DNA of 64,000 bases from Deltaproteobacteria bacterium (GTDB lineage Bacteria > Desulfobacterota > Desulfuromonadia > Desulfuromonadales > JAAYDE01). This document shows, piece by piece, positions 53,999 through 62,819 of the stretch. The translations under genes were made by a program, and so were the position numbers. The stretch is taken from positions 55,902 through 119,901 of the forward strand of contig JAAYDE010000099.1 of assembly GCA_012729375.1 (NCBI GenBank). The letters are read 5' to 3'. Every line of letters begins with the position of its first letter. Positions within the stretch are counted from its first letter, which is position 1. Under the pieces are notes generated by a model. That model was not told where the DNA came from. It ran no database searches and worked only from the letters and a program-made list of their open reading frames with translations.

Positions 53999-54146
53999 GG
54001 TGCCGCTTTTCTCCCCGGAGAAATTCAGGCAAATGCTTGGCATTCACAGAAAAAGGAAGAATGGGAAAAAACTATCGGCTGGAAGGAAGGGAAAATGCGC
54101 CGGGGGCAAACCCAGGTTTTGCCCCCTTCCGCATCCCTGAAGAAAA

Positions 54147-54365
54147 TCATGCTTCCATGTTTCCCTTCCCAAGAGGAACCTGATGGTCGATTTTGTCGGC
54201 AGCGATTTCCCTCAGGGCTAAAACCACTTTTTTATTGTTGTCGGGATTATCGATCAGGGGTTGGGAACGGCGGTAAAGCTGTTTGGTCCGCTTGGCGGCT
54301 ACCATTACCAGAAGAAACCGGTTGGGGATGACTTTGAGACAATCTTCGACGGTAATTCTTGCCAT
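54147..54365 (-). CDS. rpoZ: DNA-directed RNA polymerase omega subunit
   Basis: 72 residues. [57 protein letters not shown] matches omega across its length. Binds the beta-prime subunit and contributes to the ppGpp site 1, fitting its location between gmk and rel. The 267 bases upstream to gmk contain only degenerate short repeats (ACTCATAGTTCGTAGCTC and two CCACGAGCC words). Confidence 0.96.
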   Translation of the reverse strand: MARITVEDCLKVIPNRFLLVMVAAKRTKQLYRRSQPLIDNPDNNKKVVLALREIAADKIDHQVPLGKGNMEA

Positions 54366-54632
54366 GGGGGAACTTCTCCTTTTATTGCCCTAAAAAATGA
54401 AAAAAAGAAAACTGTTGCGACTTTAAACCGTCAACCTGCGGCAAAACCACAACTTCACAACGCGCCGCAACAAGGATGAAACCCGGGGCTCATCGCCCGT
54501 AACTCATAGTTCGTAGCTCTTGAATATTTTCCGAAGGTTTGCCACCGTCCACGAGCCCTGACCTGCCTTTGACTTGCCTCTTGTTGTTGGTTTTTTACCA
54601 CGAGCCACGAGCGGTTTTTTTTCAGTCCCTTG

Positions 54633-55334
54633 TCAGCGCTTTCCGTCCAGGAAAAAGCGGTGAAGAAAACCGGCCCGCCTGACCGTGCGGCATCGTTCCG
54701 CCAGCACGATCGCCGCCAATTCCTCCAGTGCCCGGTCGAAATCATCGTTGATCACAATGTAATCATACCAGGATGCGGCTGGAATCTCCTTCCAGGCGTT
54801 GCGGATACGGATATCGACATCCTCCGGGGACTCGGTGTTTCGCGCCCGCAGGCGCCGGGTCAGTTCATCGAGGCTCGGCGGCAGGATGAAGACAAAAACG
54901 CCCTCCTCTCCGTTTTGGCGAAGGCGGTGCGCCCCCTGGCAGTCGATATCGAGGAGTATATCCTGACCCTGTCGCCGCGCTTCGTCAAGAGTCGCCTTGG
55001 CAGTTCCGTAACGGTTGCCGTGGACGACGGCCCACTCGGCGAAGTCACCGGCGGCGGCCATGCGGTCGAATTCGGCGTCGCCGACAAAAAAATAATCGAC
55101 CCCGTCCACCTCTTTACCCCGCGGCGCCCGGGTGGTGAAGGATACCGATGGACGCAAATCGGGAAAAGTTTTCAGCAGCGCCCGGCTCAGGGATGTTTTG
55201 CCGGCCCCCGACGGTGCTGAAAGCACCAGCAACGTTCCCTCAGCCGTCTCTTCTCCGTCGGAATCCTTCCGCTCTTCTGCCGTTTCCGTTTCTTTCTCCC
55301 CCACGAAGCGGGGCTCCCTGAAATCACATGACAT
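54633..55334 (-). CDS. gmk: Guanylate kinase
   Basis: 233 residues from ATG 55334, which overlaps the yicC end by 11 bases. An acidic N-terminal extension of about 32 residues (VGEKETETAEERKDSDGEE) precedes the kinase: LLVLSAPSGAGKTSLSRALL (P-loop), SVSFTTRAPRGKEVDGVDYFFV (GMP-binding), EWAVVHGNRYGTAKATLDEA, ILLDIDCQGAHRLR, and FILPPSLDELTRRLRARNTES. Converts GMP to GDP, feeding GTP and ppGpp pools used by the downstream Rel. Unusually long N-terminus for the family. Confidence 0.95.
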   Translation of the reverse strand: MSCDFREPRFVGEKETETAEERKDSDGEETAEGTLLVLSAPSGAGKTSLSRALLKTFPDLRPSVSFTTRAPRGKEVDGVDYFFVGDAEFDRMAAAGDFAEWAVVHGNRYGTAKATLDEARRQGQDILLDIDCQGAHRLRQNGEEGVFVFILPPSLDELTRRLRARNTESPEDVDIRIRNAWKEIPAASWYDYIVINDDFDRALEELAAIVLAERCRTVRRAGFLHRFFLDGKR

Positions 55335-56202
55335 TCTGCACCTGCTCGCGGATTTTTTCCAGTTCCCCTTTGGCCGCCACCACCCAACGGCTGAGCTCCG
55401 CATCATTACCCTTGGAACCGAGGGTGTTGAGTTCCCGCCCCATTTCCTGGACCAGAAAATCGAGTTGCCGTCCCACCGCCTCCGCTTGGTTGAGAAAATC
55501 GGCGAACTGGCTGAAATGGCTTATCAGCCGCTGAATCTCTTCGCTGACATCACAGCGGTCGGCAAAGAAAGCCACCTCCTGGGCCACCCTCTGGGGATCG
55601 CAGGCCAGGTCCCGGTCCAGTTTCTGCAGACGCTCGAGGAGTTTGCGCTGCCACTCCCCGGGAATCTCCGGAGCCCGCCCTTCGATCTGCTTGAGAAGGA
55701 CGCGCAAGGTTTCCAGGCGCTGCTCCAAGTCGCCGCAAAGAGCCTCCCCCTCGGCGCGGCGCATGCCCTTTAGGGAATCAACCGCCGCAGACACGGCCGC
55801 CAGCACACCCTTTTCCATGTCCCTGGCATCGATATCCGGCGTCTCCATGGACAGAACATCCTTCTGGGAGGCCAGCAAAGCCAGGGAAACATCCTCCTCG
55901 ATACCGAAATCCTTCTTCATCTCGGCAAAGATTTCCATATAGCGACGCGCCAGTCCCCGGTTCCAAGTGGGCAGGGATTCCCCCCCTGCGGCATATTCCA
56001 GGGCGATGAAAACATCCACCTTGCCCCGCTGCAAACCTTCCCCTACTTTTTTTTTGATTTCATTTTCCAGCCAGAGAAGATTCCGCGGCGCCTTGACGCT
56101 GACATCACAAAAACGGTGATTGAGACTCTTGATCTCGACCTGGATGCCGATCCCGCCCACGGCGGCGTTTCCTTTTCCGTAACCTGTCATGCTGCTGATC
56201 AT
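55324..56202 (-). CDS. yicC: YicC family endoribonuclease-like protein
   Basis: 292 residues. N-terminal ISSMTGYGKG, SLNHRFCDVSVKAPRNLLWLENEIKKKV and GKVDVFI are diagnostic; the C-terminal DUF1732 part has KLDRDLACDPQRVAQEVAFFADRCDVSEEIQRLISHFSQF and FLVQEMGRELNTLGSKGNDAELSRWVVAAKGELEKIREQVQNVM, the conserved end of the family. YicC in E. coli is an RNase adaptor or RNase acting on the small RNA RyhB. First gene of yicC-gmk-rpoZ-rel. Confidence 0.95.
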   Translation of the reverse strand: MISSMTGYGKGNAAVGGIGIQVEIKSLNHRFCDVSVKAPRNLLWLENEIKKKVGEGLQRGKVDVFIALEYAAGGESLPTWNRGLARRYMEIFAEMKKDFGIEEDVSLALLASQKDVLSMETPDIDARDMEKGVLAAVSAAVDSLKGMRRAEGEALCGDLEQRLETLRVLLKQIEGRAPEIPGEWQRKLLERLQKLDRDLACDPQRVAQEVAFFADRCDVSEEIQRLISHFSQFADFLNQAEAVGRQLDFLVQEMGRELNTLGSKGNDAELSRWVVAAKGELEKIREQVQNVM

Positions 56203-56293
56203 GAAAATCTGCCTTTTCCCATTGTTTCCGATATTTTTTCATTAAAACAAAAATAACGAAACAAAACCCAAAATAACTTTTTTCAACCCTTTT

Positions 56294-56337
56294 TATACTA
56301 TACGCCGATTTGTGTTATCATATTACCTTATAGTATA
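56294..56337 (+). promoter_or_regulatory. Inverted repeat and possible promoter upstream of hypA
   Basis: TATACTATA (56294-56302) and TATAGTATA (56329-56337) form a perfect 9-base inverted repeat with 26 bases between the arms. A possible -10 box TATCAT (56316-56321) lies between them, so a regulator bound to both arms would bracket the promoter. No known consensus (NikR, Fur) was recognised. Confidence 0.45.
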
Positions 56338-56361
56338 GTCGTTTAAATTGGAGTTCCCCCA

Positions 56362-56706
56362 ATGCACGAAATGTCCCTCGCCTCCGCCCTGATGGAGGAA
56401 ATCGACCGGATCTCCCGCCAAAACAACATTTTGCGGATCGACGAGGTCGAATTGCGGATCGGTGTCCTGAAACAGGTCGTTCCCCAGGTCATGGAAGAGG
56501 CCTTTCGGGCCGTTTCCCTCGGCACCCTGGCAGAAGGAGCGATCCTCCGTCAGGTGGAGATAGGGGCCCGCGCCCTGTGCGAGGACTGCGGAATGGAATT
56601 CGTTCCCGCACCCGACGATTTTCTCTGTCCCGTCTGCGGAAAGTTTTCCCGGAATCTCCTGGAAGGAGATGAAATCCTTCTCGGTTCCCTGACCTGTGTG
56701 ACCTGA
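56362..56706 (+). CDS. hypA: Hydrogenase nickel incorporation protein HypA
   Basis: 114 residues. N-terminal MHEMSLA carries the nickel-binding His2-Glu3; the C-terminal zinc site has CEDCGMEF and CPVCGKF (two CxxC pairs). Delivers Ni2+ to the large subunit together with HypB, encoded 30 bases downstream. Its presence next to hoxF-W indicates that the hydrogenase encoded here is matured by this pair; hypCDEF are not in the window. Confidence 0.95.
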   Translation: MHEMSLASALMEEIDRISRQNNILRIDEVELRIGVLKQVVPQVMEEAFRAVSLGTLAEGAILRQVEIGARALCEDCGMEFVPAPDDFLCPVCGKFSRNLLEGDEILLGSLTCVT

Positions 56707-56736
56707 CAACTATATATAAAAAAGGAGCCTTTGGGG

Positions 56737-57417
56737 ATGAAAATCAATGTGGTGAAAAATGTTTTGCAGGCCAACGATATTGTCGCCGCCAAAAACCGTC
56801 AGGTTTTTCAGGAAGCCGGAGTGCTGGCCGTCAACCTGATCAGCTCCCCCGGAAGCGGCAAGACCACCCTTCTCGAAAAAACCATCCCGGCCCTTGCCGA
56901 TCAGGGGCCTTCCATCGTCATCGTCGGCGATCTGCAGACCACCCGGGACGCCGAACGCGTCGCCGACAGCGCCTTTCAGGTGACCCAGATCAACACCGGC
57001 ATGAGCTGCCATCTGTACGCCAACCAGATCGCCGAAAGCCTTCCCGGGCTCGAGCTCGCCCAAGCCTACTTTCTCTTCATCGAAAACGTCGGCAATCTGG
57101 TATGCCCAGGCGAATTCGATCTCGGCGAAAACCTCAAGGTGATTCTCTTGAGCATCCCCGAAGGGGACGACAAGGTGGCCAAGTATCCCACCGTTTTCCG
57201 GGCGGCGGATATGGTGCTTTTGACCAAGATCGACCTCCTCGGCGCCTTCAGCTACGACCTGGCCCGTGTCGAAAACGATCTGCGCAAGCTGAATCCCACG
57301 GCGCCCCTCGTTCCTTTCTCAGCAACCACGGGGCAAGGAATGGGGGAATGGCTCGGTTGGCTGGCCGAACAGCGCAAGACCAAGGTCGGCGCCCAGGCAC
57401 GGTTTATCCATGAATAA
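56737..57417 (+). CDS. hypB: Hydrogenase nickel incorporation GTPase HypB
   Basis: 226 residues from ATG 56737, with AGGAG nine bases upstream. P-loop NLISSPGSGKTTLLEK, IVIVGDLQTTRDAERVADS, the metal-binding GMSCHLYANQIAESL and FIENVGNLVCPGEFDLGE, then DMVLLTKIDLLGAFSYDLARVENDL. The N-terminal CxxCGC nickel site and His-rich stretch found in some HypB proteins are absent. GTPase that drives nickel insertion. Followed by a hairpin AAGCGC/GCGCTT (57421-57452). Confidence 0.95.
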   Translation: MKINVVKNVLQANDIVAAKNRQVFQEAGVLAVNLISSPGSGKTTLLEKTIPALADQGPSIVIVGDLQTTRDAERVADSAFQVTQINTGMSCHLYANQIAESLPGLELAQAYFLFIENVGNLVCPGEFDLGENLKVILLSIPEGDDKVAKYPTVFRAADMVLLTKIDLLGAFSYDLARVENDLRKLNPTAPLVPFSATTGQGMGEWLGWLAEQRKTKVGAQARFIHE

Positions 57418-57508
57418 CCAAAGCGCACCGCAATCATGCCTTGATGGCGCTTTCCGGCTCAAATCCGCAAGCGGTTTGTGCCACTTTTTTCAGATTAGTA
57501 CCACTTTG

Positions 57509-57537
57509 TTGACAAGCATTGAGAAATAAAACATCAT
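57509..57537 (+). promoter_or_regulatory. Predicted promoter of the hoxFUYHW operon
   Basis: TTGACA (57509-57514), 17-base spacer, CATCAT (57532-57537), about 110 bases before hoxF. A TATAAT at 57559-57564 has no -35 partner at good spacing. Prediction only; other sigma factors are not excluded. Confidence 0.5.
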
Positions 57538-57651
57538 TTTAAGTTGATAAATGTAATTTATAATGCCCTGACCCGTGGGGCCTTGAAGGTTGAGTCCGTT
57601 TTCAGTCGTTTTTAACTTAAACTCGTAAAATCAGGAATCAGGGGTGTTTTT

Positions 57652-59466
57652 ATGAAGAACCTCGAAAAGGCAGTGGCAAAGATTTGTGCAGAGTACGGCA
57701 ACGACCGTACGCGGATGATGGACATCGTCAGAGCGGTCCAGGTCAAATTCGGCGGCGTCGACAACGAGGCCATCGACCTGATCGCCGCCCGGACCGGGAC
57801 CCATCGTGTCGAGGTGGAAAGCGTCGTCTCCTTCTACGCCTTCCTTTCCCAGAAGCCGAAAGGGCATGTGGTGATCCGCCTCTGCAACGATGTCGTCGAT
57901 CAGATGAAGGGGGTTCAGGATGTGGCAAAGACCCTCTCAACGAAACTCGGCATCGGCTTCGGCGAAACCAGCTCCGACGGATGGTTCTCCCTTGAATGGG
58001 CGCCCTGCATCGGCATGTGCGATCAGGCCCCCGCCGCCCTGGTCAACGACCTCATGGTGACCAACCTCACCACCGAAAAAGCCGCCGAACTGATCCGCGC
58101 TCTCAAGGCCAACCCCAATCCCGGCCAACTCACCGCCAAATTCGGCCTGGGGGAGGGCAACAACGCCCACGAGTTGGTTCAGTCCTCGGTTCAAAACAAC
58201 ATCAAGAAAACGGGGGAAGTCCTGCTCGGCGACGTGCCCGCCGAGGCCGGGCTGAAAAAAGCTTTGCAGAAAAGCCCCGAAGAGGTCATCGCCGAGGTGG
58301 AAGCCTCCAAATTGCGCGGCCGCGGAGGCGCGGGCTTTTCCACCGGCCTGAAATGGAAGTTCACCCGCGGCGCCCAGGGCCAGGACAAATATGTCCTCTG
58401 CAACGCCGACGAAGGGGAACCCGGCACCTTCAAGGATCGCGTCCTGCTCACCGAGAGGGCCGACCTTCTTTTCGAGGGGATGACCATCGGCGGCTATGCC
58501 ATCGGCGCCGCCACCGGCATCCTCTACCTGAGGGGCGAGTACAACTATCTGCGCCCCTTCCTGGAAGACGTTCTGCAGAAACGCCGCGACGCCCGTCTGC
58601 TCGGCGCCGACATCCTCGGCAAGGCCGGCTTCAATTTCGACATCCGCATTCAGATGGGCGCCGGCGCCTACATCTGCGGCGAGGAGACCTCCCTCATCAG
58701 TTCCTGTGAAGGGCTCCGCGGCGACCCCAAGAACCGCCCCCCCTTCCCTCCCCAACAGGGCTATCTGCGCAAGCCGACCTCGGTCAACAACGTGGAAACT
58801 TTCTGCTGCGTCTCCCGCATTCTCGATAAAGGAGCCGCCTGGTTCGCCGCCATCGGTTCCGGCAAGAGTACCGGCACCAAACTGCTCAGCATTTCCGGCG
58901 ACTGCAAGGTTCCCGGCGTGTATGAATACCCCTTCGGCGTCAAGATCCGCGACCTTCTCCAGGATGTCGGCGCGGAAAACACCCAGGCGCTGCTCATCGG
59001 CGGCCCCTCGGGCCAATTCATCGGCGCCGAGTCCTTCGACAAGACCATCTGCTACGATGACCTGGCCACCGGCGGCGCCGTAGTCATCTTCAACAAAGAC
59101 CGCGACATGATCCACATCGCCCACCAATACATGGAATTCTTCGTCGAGGAAAGCTGCGGCTACTGCACCCCCTGCCGAACCGGCAACGTGCTCATAGAAA
59201 AGTGCCTGCGGAAGATCCTGGACGGCCAGGGTGAACCGGAGGACATCGCCTATCTCCAGCAGTTGGGCAACACGGTCAAGAAGGGGAGCCGCTGCGGTCT
59301 TGGTCAGACCTCGCCCAACCCGGCCCTGACCACCATCAAGAATTTCCGCGCCGCCTACGAAGCGGTGCTCAAGCCGGCGAGAGACGGCATGCAGCCCACC
59401 TTCGACCTGAAGGCGGCGGTAAGCGATGCCGAGGAGCTGGCCGGCCGCCAGTCCGTGAGCCACTGA
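57652..59466 (+). CDS. hoxF: NAD-reducing [NiFe]-hydrogenase diaphorase subunit HoxF (NuoE-NuoF fusion)
   Basis: 604 residues. Residues about 1-150 resemble NuoE: [2Fe-2S] positions are Cys78, Asp83 (normally Cys), Cys119 and Cys123 (LCNDVVD, APCIGMC). Residues about 165-570 are NuoF-like: FMN/NADH site LRGRGGAGFSTGLKWKF, NADEGEPGTFKDR, GAGAYICGEETSLISSCEG, and the [4Fe-4S] ligands in ESCGYCTPCRTGN and KKGSRCGLG. Electrons from H2 pass via HoxU to FMN and NAD+ here (reversible). First gene of hoxF-hoxU-hoxY-hoxH-hoxW, group 3d bidirectional soluble hydrogenase. Length matches Ralstonia-type HoxF. Confidence 0.94.
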   Translation: MKNLEKAVAKICAEYGNDRTRMMDIVRAVQVKFGGVDNEAIDLIAARTGTHRVEVESVVSFYAFLSQKPKGHVVIRLCNDVVDQMKGVQDVAKTLSTKLGIGFGETSSDGWFSLEWAPCIGMCDQAPAALVNDLMVTNLTTEKAAELIRALKANPNPGQLTAKFGLGEGNNAHELVQSSVQNNIKKTGEVLLGDVPAEAGLKKALQKSPEEVIAEVEASKLRGRGGAGFSTGLKWKFTRGAQGQDKYVLCNADEGEPGTFKDRVLLTERADLLFEGMTIGGYAIGAATGILYLRGEYNYLRPFLEDVLQKRRDARLLGADILGKAGFNFDIRIQMGAGAYICGEETSLISSCEGLRGDPKNRPPFPPQQGYLRKPTSVNNVETFCCVSRILDKGAAWFAAIGSGKSTGTKLLSISGDCKVPGVYEYPFGVKIRDLLQDVGAENTQALLIGGPSGQFIGAESFDKTICYDDLATGGAVVIFNKDRDMIHIAHQYMEFFVEESCGYCTPCRTGNVLIEKCLRKILDGQGEPEDIAYLQQLGNTVKKGSRCGLGQTSPNPALTTIKNFRAAYEAVLKPARDGMQPTFDLKAAVSDAEELAGRQSVSH

Positions 59467-59597
59467 TCGAGGAACCCAACCAATGAATCGACAAGGACGG
59501 CACAAGAAAGCCTTTCCCGGTGGCCGCGTAGAGCTGAAGCGCCCATCAGGTGAATGGGTTTTTGACGAAGCCGTCACCCAACATAAAAGGATCGACC

Positions 59598-60305
59598 ATG
59601 AGTGAGACCATTACCTTTACCATTGACGGTGTAGAAGTTAAGGGAAAAGCGGGGCAGACGATCATGCAGGCCGCCGACGGCAACGGCATCTACATCCCCC
59701 GCCTCTGCTATCTGGAAGGCTGCGAGCCCTTCGCCAGCTGCCGGGTATGTACGGTCATCGTGAACGGCAGACCACAGGCCGCCTGTACCCAGCCCATTGC
59801 CCCCGGGATCGTCGTCGAGAACAATTCACCCGAGGTAACCCAGATCCGCAAGGACATCGTGGAAATGATGTTCGTGGAGGGGAACCACTTCTGTCCCTTC
59901 TGCGACAAGAGCGGCAACTGTGAACTCCAGGCGATGGCCTACCGCCTCGGCATCCTTGCCCCCAAATACCCCTATCTCTTCCCCGTGTGCGAACTGGACG
60001 CCAGCCATCCCTACATCTTCATCGACCCAAACCGGTGCATCCTCTGCGGCCGCTGCGTTCAGGCCTCCCGGGATCTCGACGGCAAGCACGTCTTCGATTT
60101 CGTCGGCCGCGGACCGCACAAGAAGATCCGCGTCAACGCCGCCGTGCGCCTGGCCGACACCAACCTCGACATCACCGACAAGGCCTGTGATGTCTGTCCG
60201 GTAGGCGCCATCCTCAAAAAGGGTGTCGGCTACGCCGTCCCCGTCGGCCAGAGACTTTACGACAAGGAACCGATCGGCTCCGACATCGAATCAAAAGCCA
60301 AATAA
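59598..60305 (+). CDS. hoxU: NAD-reducing hydrogenase diaphorase subunit HoxU
   Basis: 235 residues from ATG 59598 (AAAGG upstream). Ferredoxin-like N-terminus with a [2Fe-2S] set in CYLEGCEPFASCRVC...C, then His-coordinated [4Fe-4S] in HFCPFCDKSGNCELQ, then two [4Fe-4S] sets CILCGRC and CDVCPVG, matching the NuoG-like HoxU. Transfers electrons between HoxY and HoxF. A 131-base gap separates it from hoxF, larger than other gaps in the operon and without a clear terminator. Confidence 0.94.
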   Translation: MSETITFTIDGVEVKGKAGQTIMQAADGNGIYIPRLCYLEGCEPFASCRVCTVIVNGRPQAACTQPIAPGIVVENNSPEVTQIRKDIVEMMFVEGNHFCPFCDKSGNCELQAMAYRLGILAPKYPYLFPVCELDASHPYIFIDPNRCILCGRCVQASRDLDGKHVFDFVGRGPHKKIRVNAAVRLADTNLDITDKACDVCPVGAILKKGVGYAVPVGQRLYDKEPIGSDIESKAK

Positions 60306-60340
60306 ATTTAAAGATATCCTATCATTCGGGGGTAAAGAAC

Positions 60341-60886
60341 ATGGAAAAACCCAGAATCGCAACGGCATCACTGGCGGGATGTTTCGGCTGCCACATGTCG
60401 CTTCTCGACATCGACGACCGCATCCTGAAACTTATCGAACTGGTGGAATTCGACAAATCCCCGGTGGATGACATTAAAAACTTCACCGGGCGCTGCGCCA
60501 TCGGCCTTATCGAGGGGGGCTGCTGCAACGAGGAGAACGTCCACGTTCTCAAGGATTTCCGCAAAAACTGCGATATCCTCGTCTCCGTCGGCGAATGCGC
60601 CATCATGGGCGGACTGCCCGCCCTGCGCAATGGCATTCCCTTGAAAGAATGCCTGGAAACGGCCTACATCAACGGCACCGGGGTATACAACCCGAGCGGC
60701 AGAATTCCCAACAGCGAGGATATCCCCCTGTTGCTGAACAAGGTCTATCCCTGCCATGAAATCGTCAAGGTCGACTATTTCCTGCCCGGCTGTCCTCCTC
60801 CGGCGGATACCATCTGGGAGGCTTGTGTCGCCCTGCTGACCAACAAACCCCTCGATCTTCCTTACGAACTGATCAAATACGACTGA
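60341..60886 (+). CDS. hoxY: NAD-reducing hydrogenase small subunit HoxY
   Basis: 181 residues. Proximal [4Fe-4S] cysteines: Cys14 and Cys17 in AGCFGCHMSLLDID, EGGCCNEEN near residue 60, and GCPPPADTIWEAC near residue 150. No twin-arginine signal, so cytoplasmic. Passes electrons from the Ni-Fe site to HoxU. The start lies 35 bases after hoxU. Confidence 0.95.
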   Translation: MEKPRIATASLAGCFGCHMSLLDIDDRILKLIELVEFDKSPVDDIKNFTGRCAIGLIEGGCCNEENVHVLKDFRKNCDILVSVGECAIMGGLPALRNGIPLKECLETAYINGTGVYNPSGRIPNSEDIPLLLNKVYPCHEIVKVDYFLPGCPPPADTIWEACVALLTNKPLDLPYELIKYD

Positions 60887-60908
60887 TTGACCGACAGGAG
60901 CCGAATCC

Positions 60909-62357
60909 ATGAATACCAGCAGTTCGAATCTCAAAAAAATAGTCATCGAACCGGTCACCCGTGTCGAAGGGCACGGCAAGGTCACCATTCTTCTGGACGA
61001 AAACAACAAGGTTCACCGTACCTTGCTTCATGTCGTCGAATTCCGCGGCTTCGAACGCTTCATCATCGGCCGCCCCTACTGGGAAATCCCCGTTCTCGTC
61101 CAGCGCCTCTGCGGCATCTGTCCGGTCAGCCATCACCTGGCTGCGGCCAAGGCGATGGACGTCATCGTCGGCGGCGAAAAACTCACTCCCACCGCCGAAA
61201 AGATGCGCCGCCTGATGCATTACGGGCAGATGTTCCAGTCCCACTCCCTGCACTTCTTCCACCTCTGTTCCCCGGACCTTCTCTTTGGCTTCGACGCCGA
61301 TCCGGCCATCCGCAACGTCATCGGCGTCGCCCAGAAATTTCCCGAACTGGCCGTCCAGGGGGTCATGATGCGCAAATACGGGCAGGAAGTCATCCTGCGC
61401 ACGGCCGGTAAAAAGATCCACGGCACCGGCGCCATTCCGGGCGGCATCAACAAAAATCTCACCATCGAGGAGCGCGACTACCTGCTCAAGGATATCGACC
61501 AGATGGTGGAATGGGCCCAGAGCGCCCTCAAGATCGCCAAGGACTACAGCGTCGAGAATCTGGAGAAGGTCATCCCCTTCGGCTCTTTCGAATCCAACCA
61601 CCTCAGCCTCATCCGTGAGGACGGGGCCATGGATCTCTATCACGGCAACCTCCGCGCCATCGACGCCCAGGGGAACAAGATCTTCGATCAGGTCGACTAC
61701 CAGAACTACCTCGACTACATCAACGAAGAGGTCCGCGATTATTCCTACATGAAGTTCCCCTTCATCAAATTCCTCGGGCCCCAGGACGGCTGGTACCGGG
61801 TCGGCCCGCTGGCCCGCGTCAACACTGCCGACTTCATCGACACCCCGCTGGCCGAGGCGGCCCGCAAGGAGTTCATGGCGGTCACCGACGGCAAGCCCAA
61901 CAACCTGACCCTGGCCTACCACTGGGCGCGGATGATCGAGAACCTCCATTCCATAGAGGAGATCAAGATTCTCCTCGACGACCCCGATCTTCAGGGCAAC
62001 GCGCTGGTGGTCAAGGGTGAGCGCCGCGACGAAGGGGTCGGCCTCATCGAAGCGCCCCGCGGCACCCTCTTCCACCACTACAAGGTGGATGAAAACGACC
62101 AGATCACCATGGCCAATCTCATCGTCTCCACGACCAACAACAACGAACCGATGAACCGCGCCGTTCAGAAAGTGGCTCTGGATCACATCAGCGGTGTTCC
62201 CGAAATCACCGAAGGGTTGCTGAACCATGTCGAAGTGGCGATCCGCGCCTACGACCCCTGTCTCTCCTGCGCCACCCATGCCATGGGACAGATGCCCCTG
62301 GAAATCTCCATCGTCGATTGCGAGGGGCGCCTGATCGACAGGAAAAGCAAGCGCTGA
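60909..62357 (+). CDS. hoxH: NAD-reducing hydrogenase large subunit HoxH
   Basis: 482 residues. Ni-Fe ligands: L1 motif RLCGICPVSHH (Cys68, Cys71) and L2 motif DPCLSCATHAMGQ (Cys451, Cys454). RVEGHGKVTILLD at the N-terminus is conserved in group 3 enzymes. The 25 residues after His457 (AMGQMPLEISIVDCEG...) are the extension removed after nickel insertion, presumably by HoxW encoded next. Activates H2 reversibly. The ATG follows hoxY by 22 bases. Confidence 0.97.
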   Translation: MNTSSSNLKKIVIEPVTRVEGHGKVTILLDENNKVHRTLLHVVEFRGFERFIIGRPYWEIPVLVQRLCGICPVSHHLAAAKAMDVIVGGEKLTPTAEKMRRLMHYGQMFQSHSLHFFHLCSPDLLFGFDADPAIRNVIGVAQKFPELAVQGVMMRKYGQEVILRTAGKKIHGTGAIPGGINKNLTIEERDYLLKDIDQMVEWAQSALKIAKDYSVENLEKVIPFGSFESNHLSLIREDGAMDLYHGNLRAIDAQGNKIFDQVDYQNYLDYINEEVRDYSYMKFPFIKFLGPQDGWYRVGPLARVNTADFIDTPLAEAARKEFMAVTDGKPNNLTLAYHWARMIENLHSIEEIKILLDDPDLQGNALVVKGERRDEGVGLIEAPRGTLFHHYKVDENDQITMANLIVSTTNNNEPMNRAVQKVALDHISGVPEITEGLLNHVEVAIRAYDPCLSCATHAMGQMPLEISIVDCEGRLIDRKSKR

Positions 62358-62363
62358 TTGCTG

Positions 62364-62819
62364 ATGACGAAGATCCTTCTCATAGGATACGGAAACCCCG
62401 GCAGGCTCGATGACGGCCTCGGCCCGGCTCTGGCCGAAGCCGTAGCCGCTCTGGGCCTGCCGGGGGTGACCGTCGATTCCGACTACCAGCTCACCGTCGA
62501 GGATGCCGCGGCAGCGGCGGAAAACGACGTCGTCATCTTCGCCGATGCCTCCGTCAACGGCGAAGAACCTTTCTTTTTCCGCGAAATCGTTGCCGAGGGC
62601 ACTTTGGGTTTCAGCAGTCACAGCGTCGACCCGGAAGCGGTTTTGGCCATGGCCGTCGACCTCTTCGGCGCCAAGACCAAAGGCTACGCCCTGGGCATTC
62701 GCGGCTATCAATTCGACGAGTTTGGCGAGCGCCTCTCCGACAAAGCCCGGGAGAACCTGTCCAAGGCGTGCGAATTCATCGTGCCGATTCTGCGCGACAA
62801 GCGTATTGGTGACCGGTGA
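62364..62819 (+). CDS. hoxW: Hydrogenase maturation protease HoxW
   Basis: 151 residues from ATG 62364 (an in-frame TTG 62358 directly follows the hoxH stop). HycI/HybD-type fold: ILLIGYGNPGRLDDGLGPALAEAVAA with the metal-binding Asp, DVVIFADASV with the second acidic ligand near residue 62, and FSSHSVDPEAVLAMAVDLFGAKTKGYALGIRGYQFDEFGE. Clips the HoxH C-terminus once nickel is in place. Last gene of the operon. Confidence 0.93.
   Translation: MTKILLIGYGNPGRLDDGLGPALAEAVAALGLPGVTVDSDYQLTVEDAAAAAENDVVIFADASVNGEEPFFFREIVAEGTLGFSSHSVDPEAVLAMAVDLFGAKTKGYALGIRGYQFDEFGERLSDKARENLSKACEFIVPILRDKRIGDR

Noticed and set aside
57559..57564. TATAAT as hoxF promoter
   Set aside because: No acceptable -35 at 16-18 bases; the TTGACA at 57509 pairs better with CATCAT.
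57937..59577. 546-codon minus-strand frame opposite hoxF
   Set aside because: Mirror of conserved hoxF codons, biased composition, no ribosome site.
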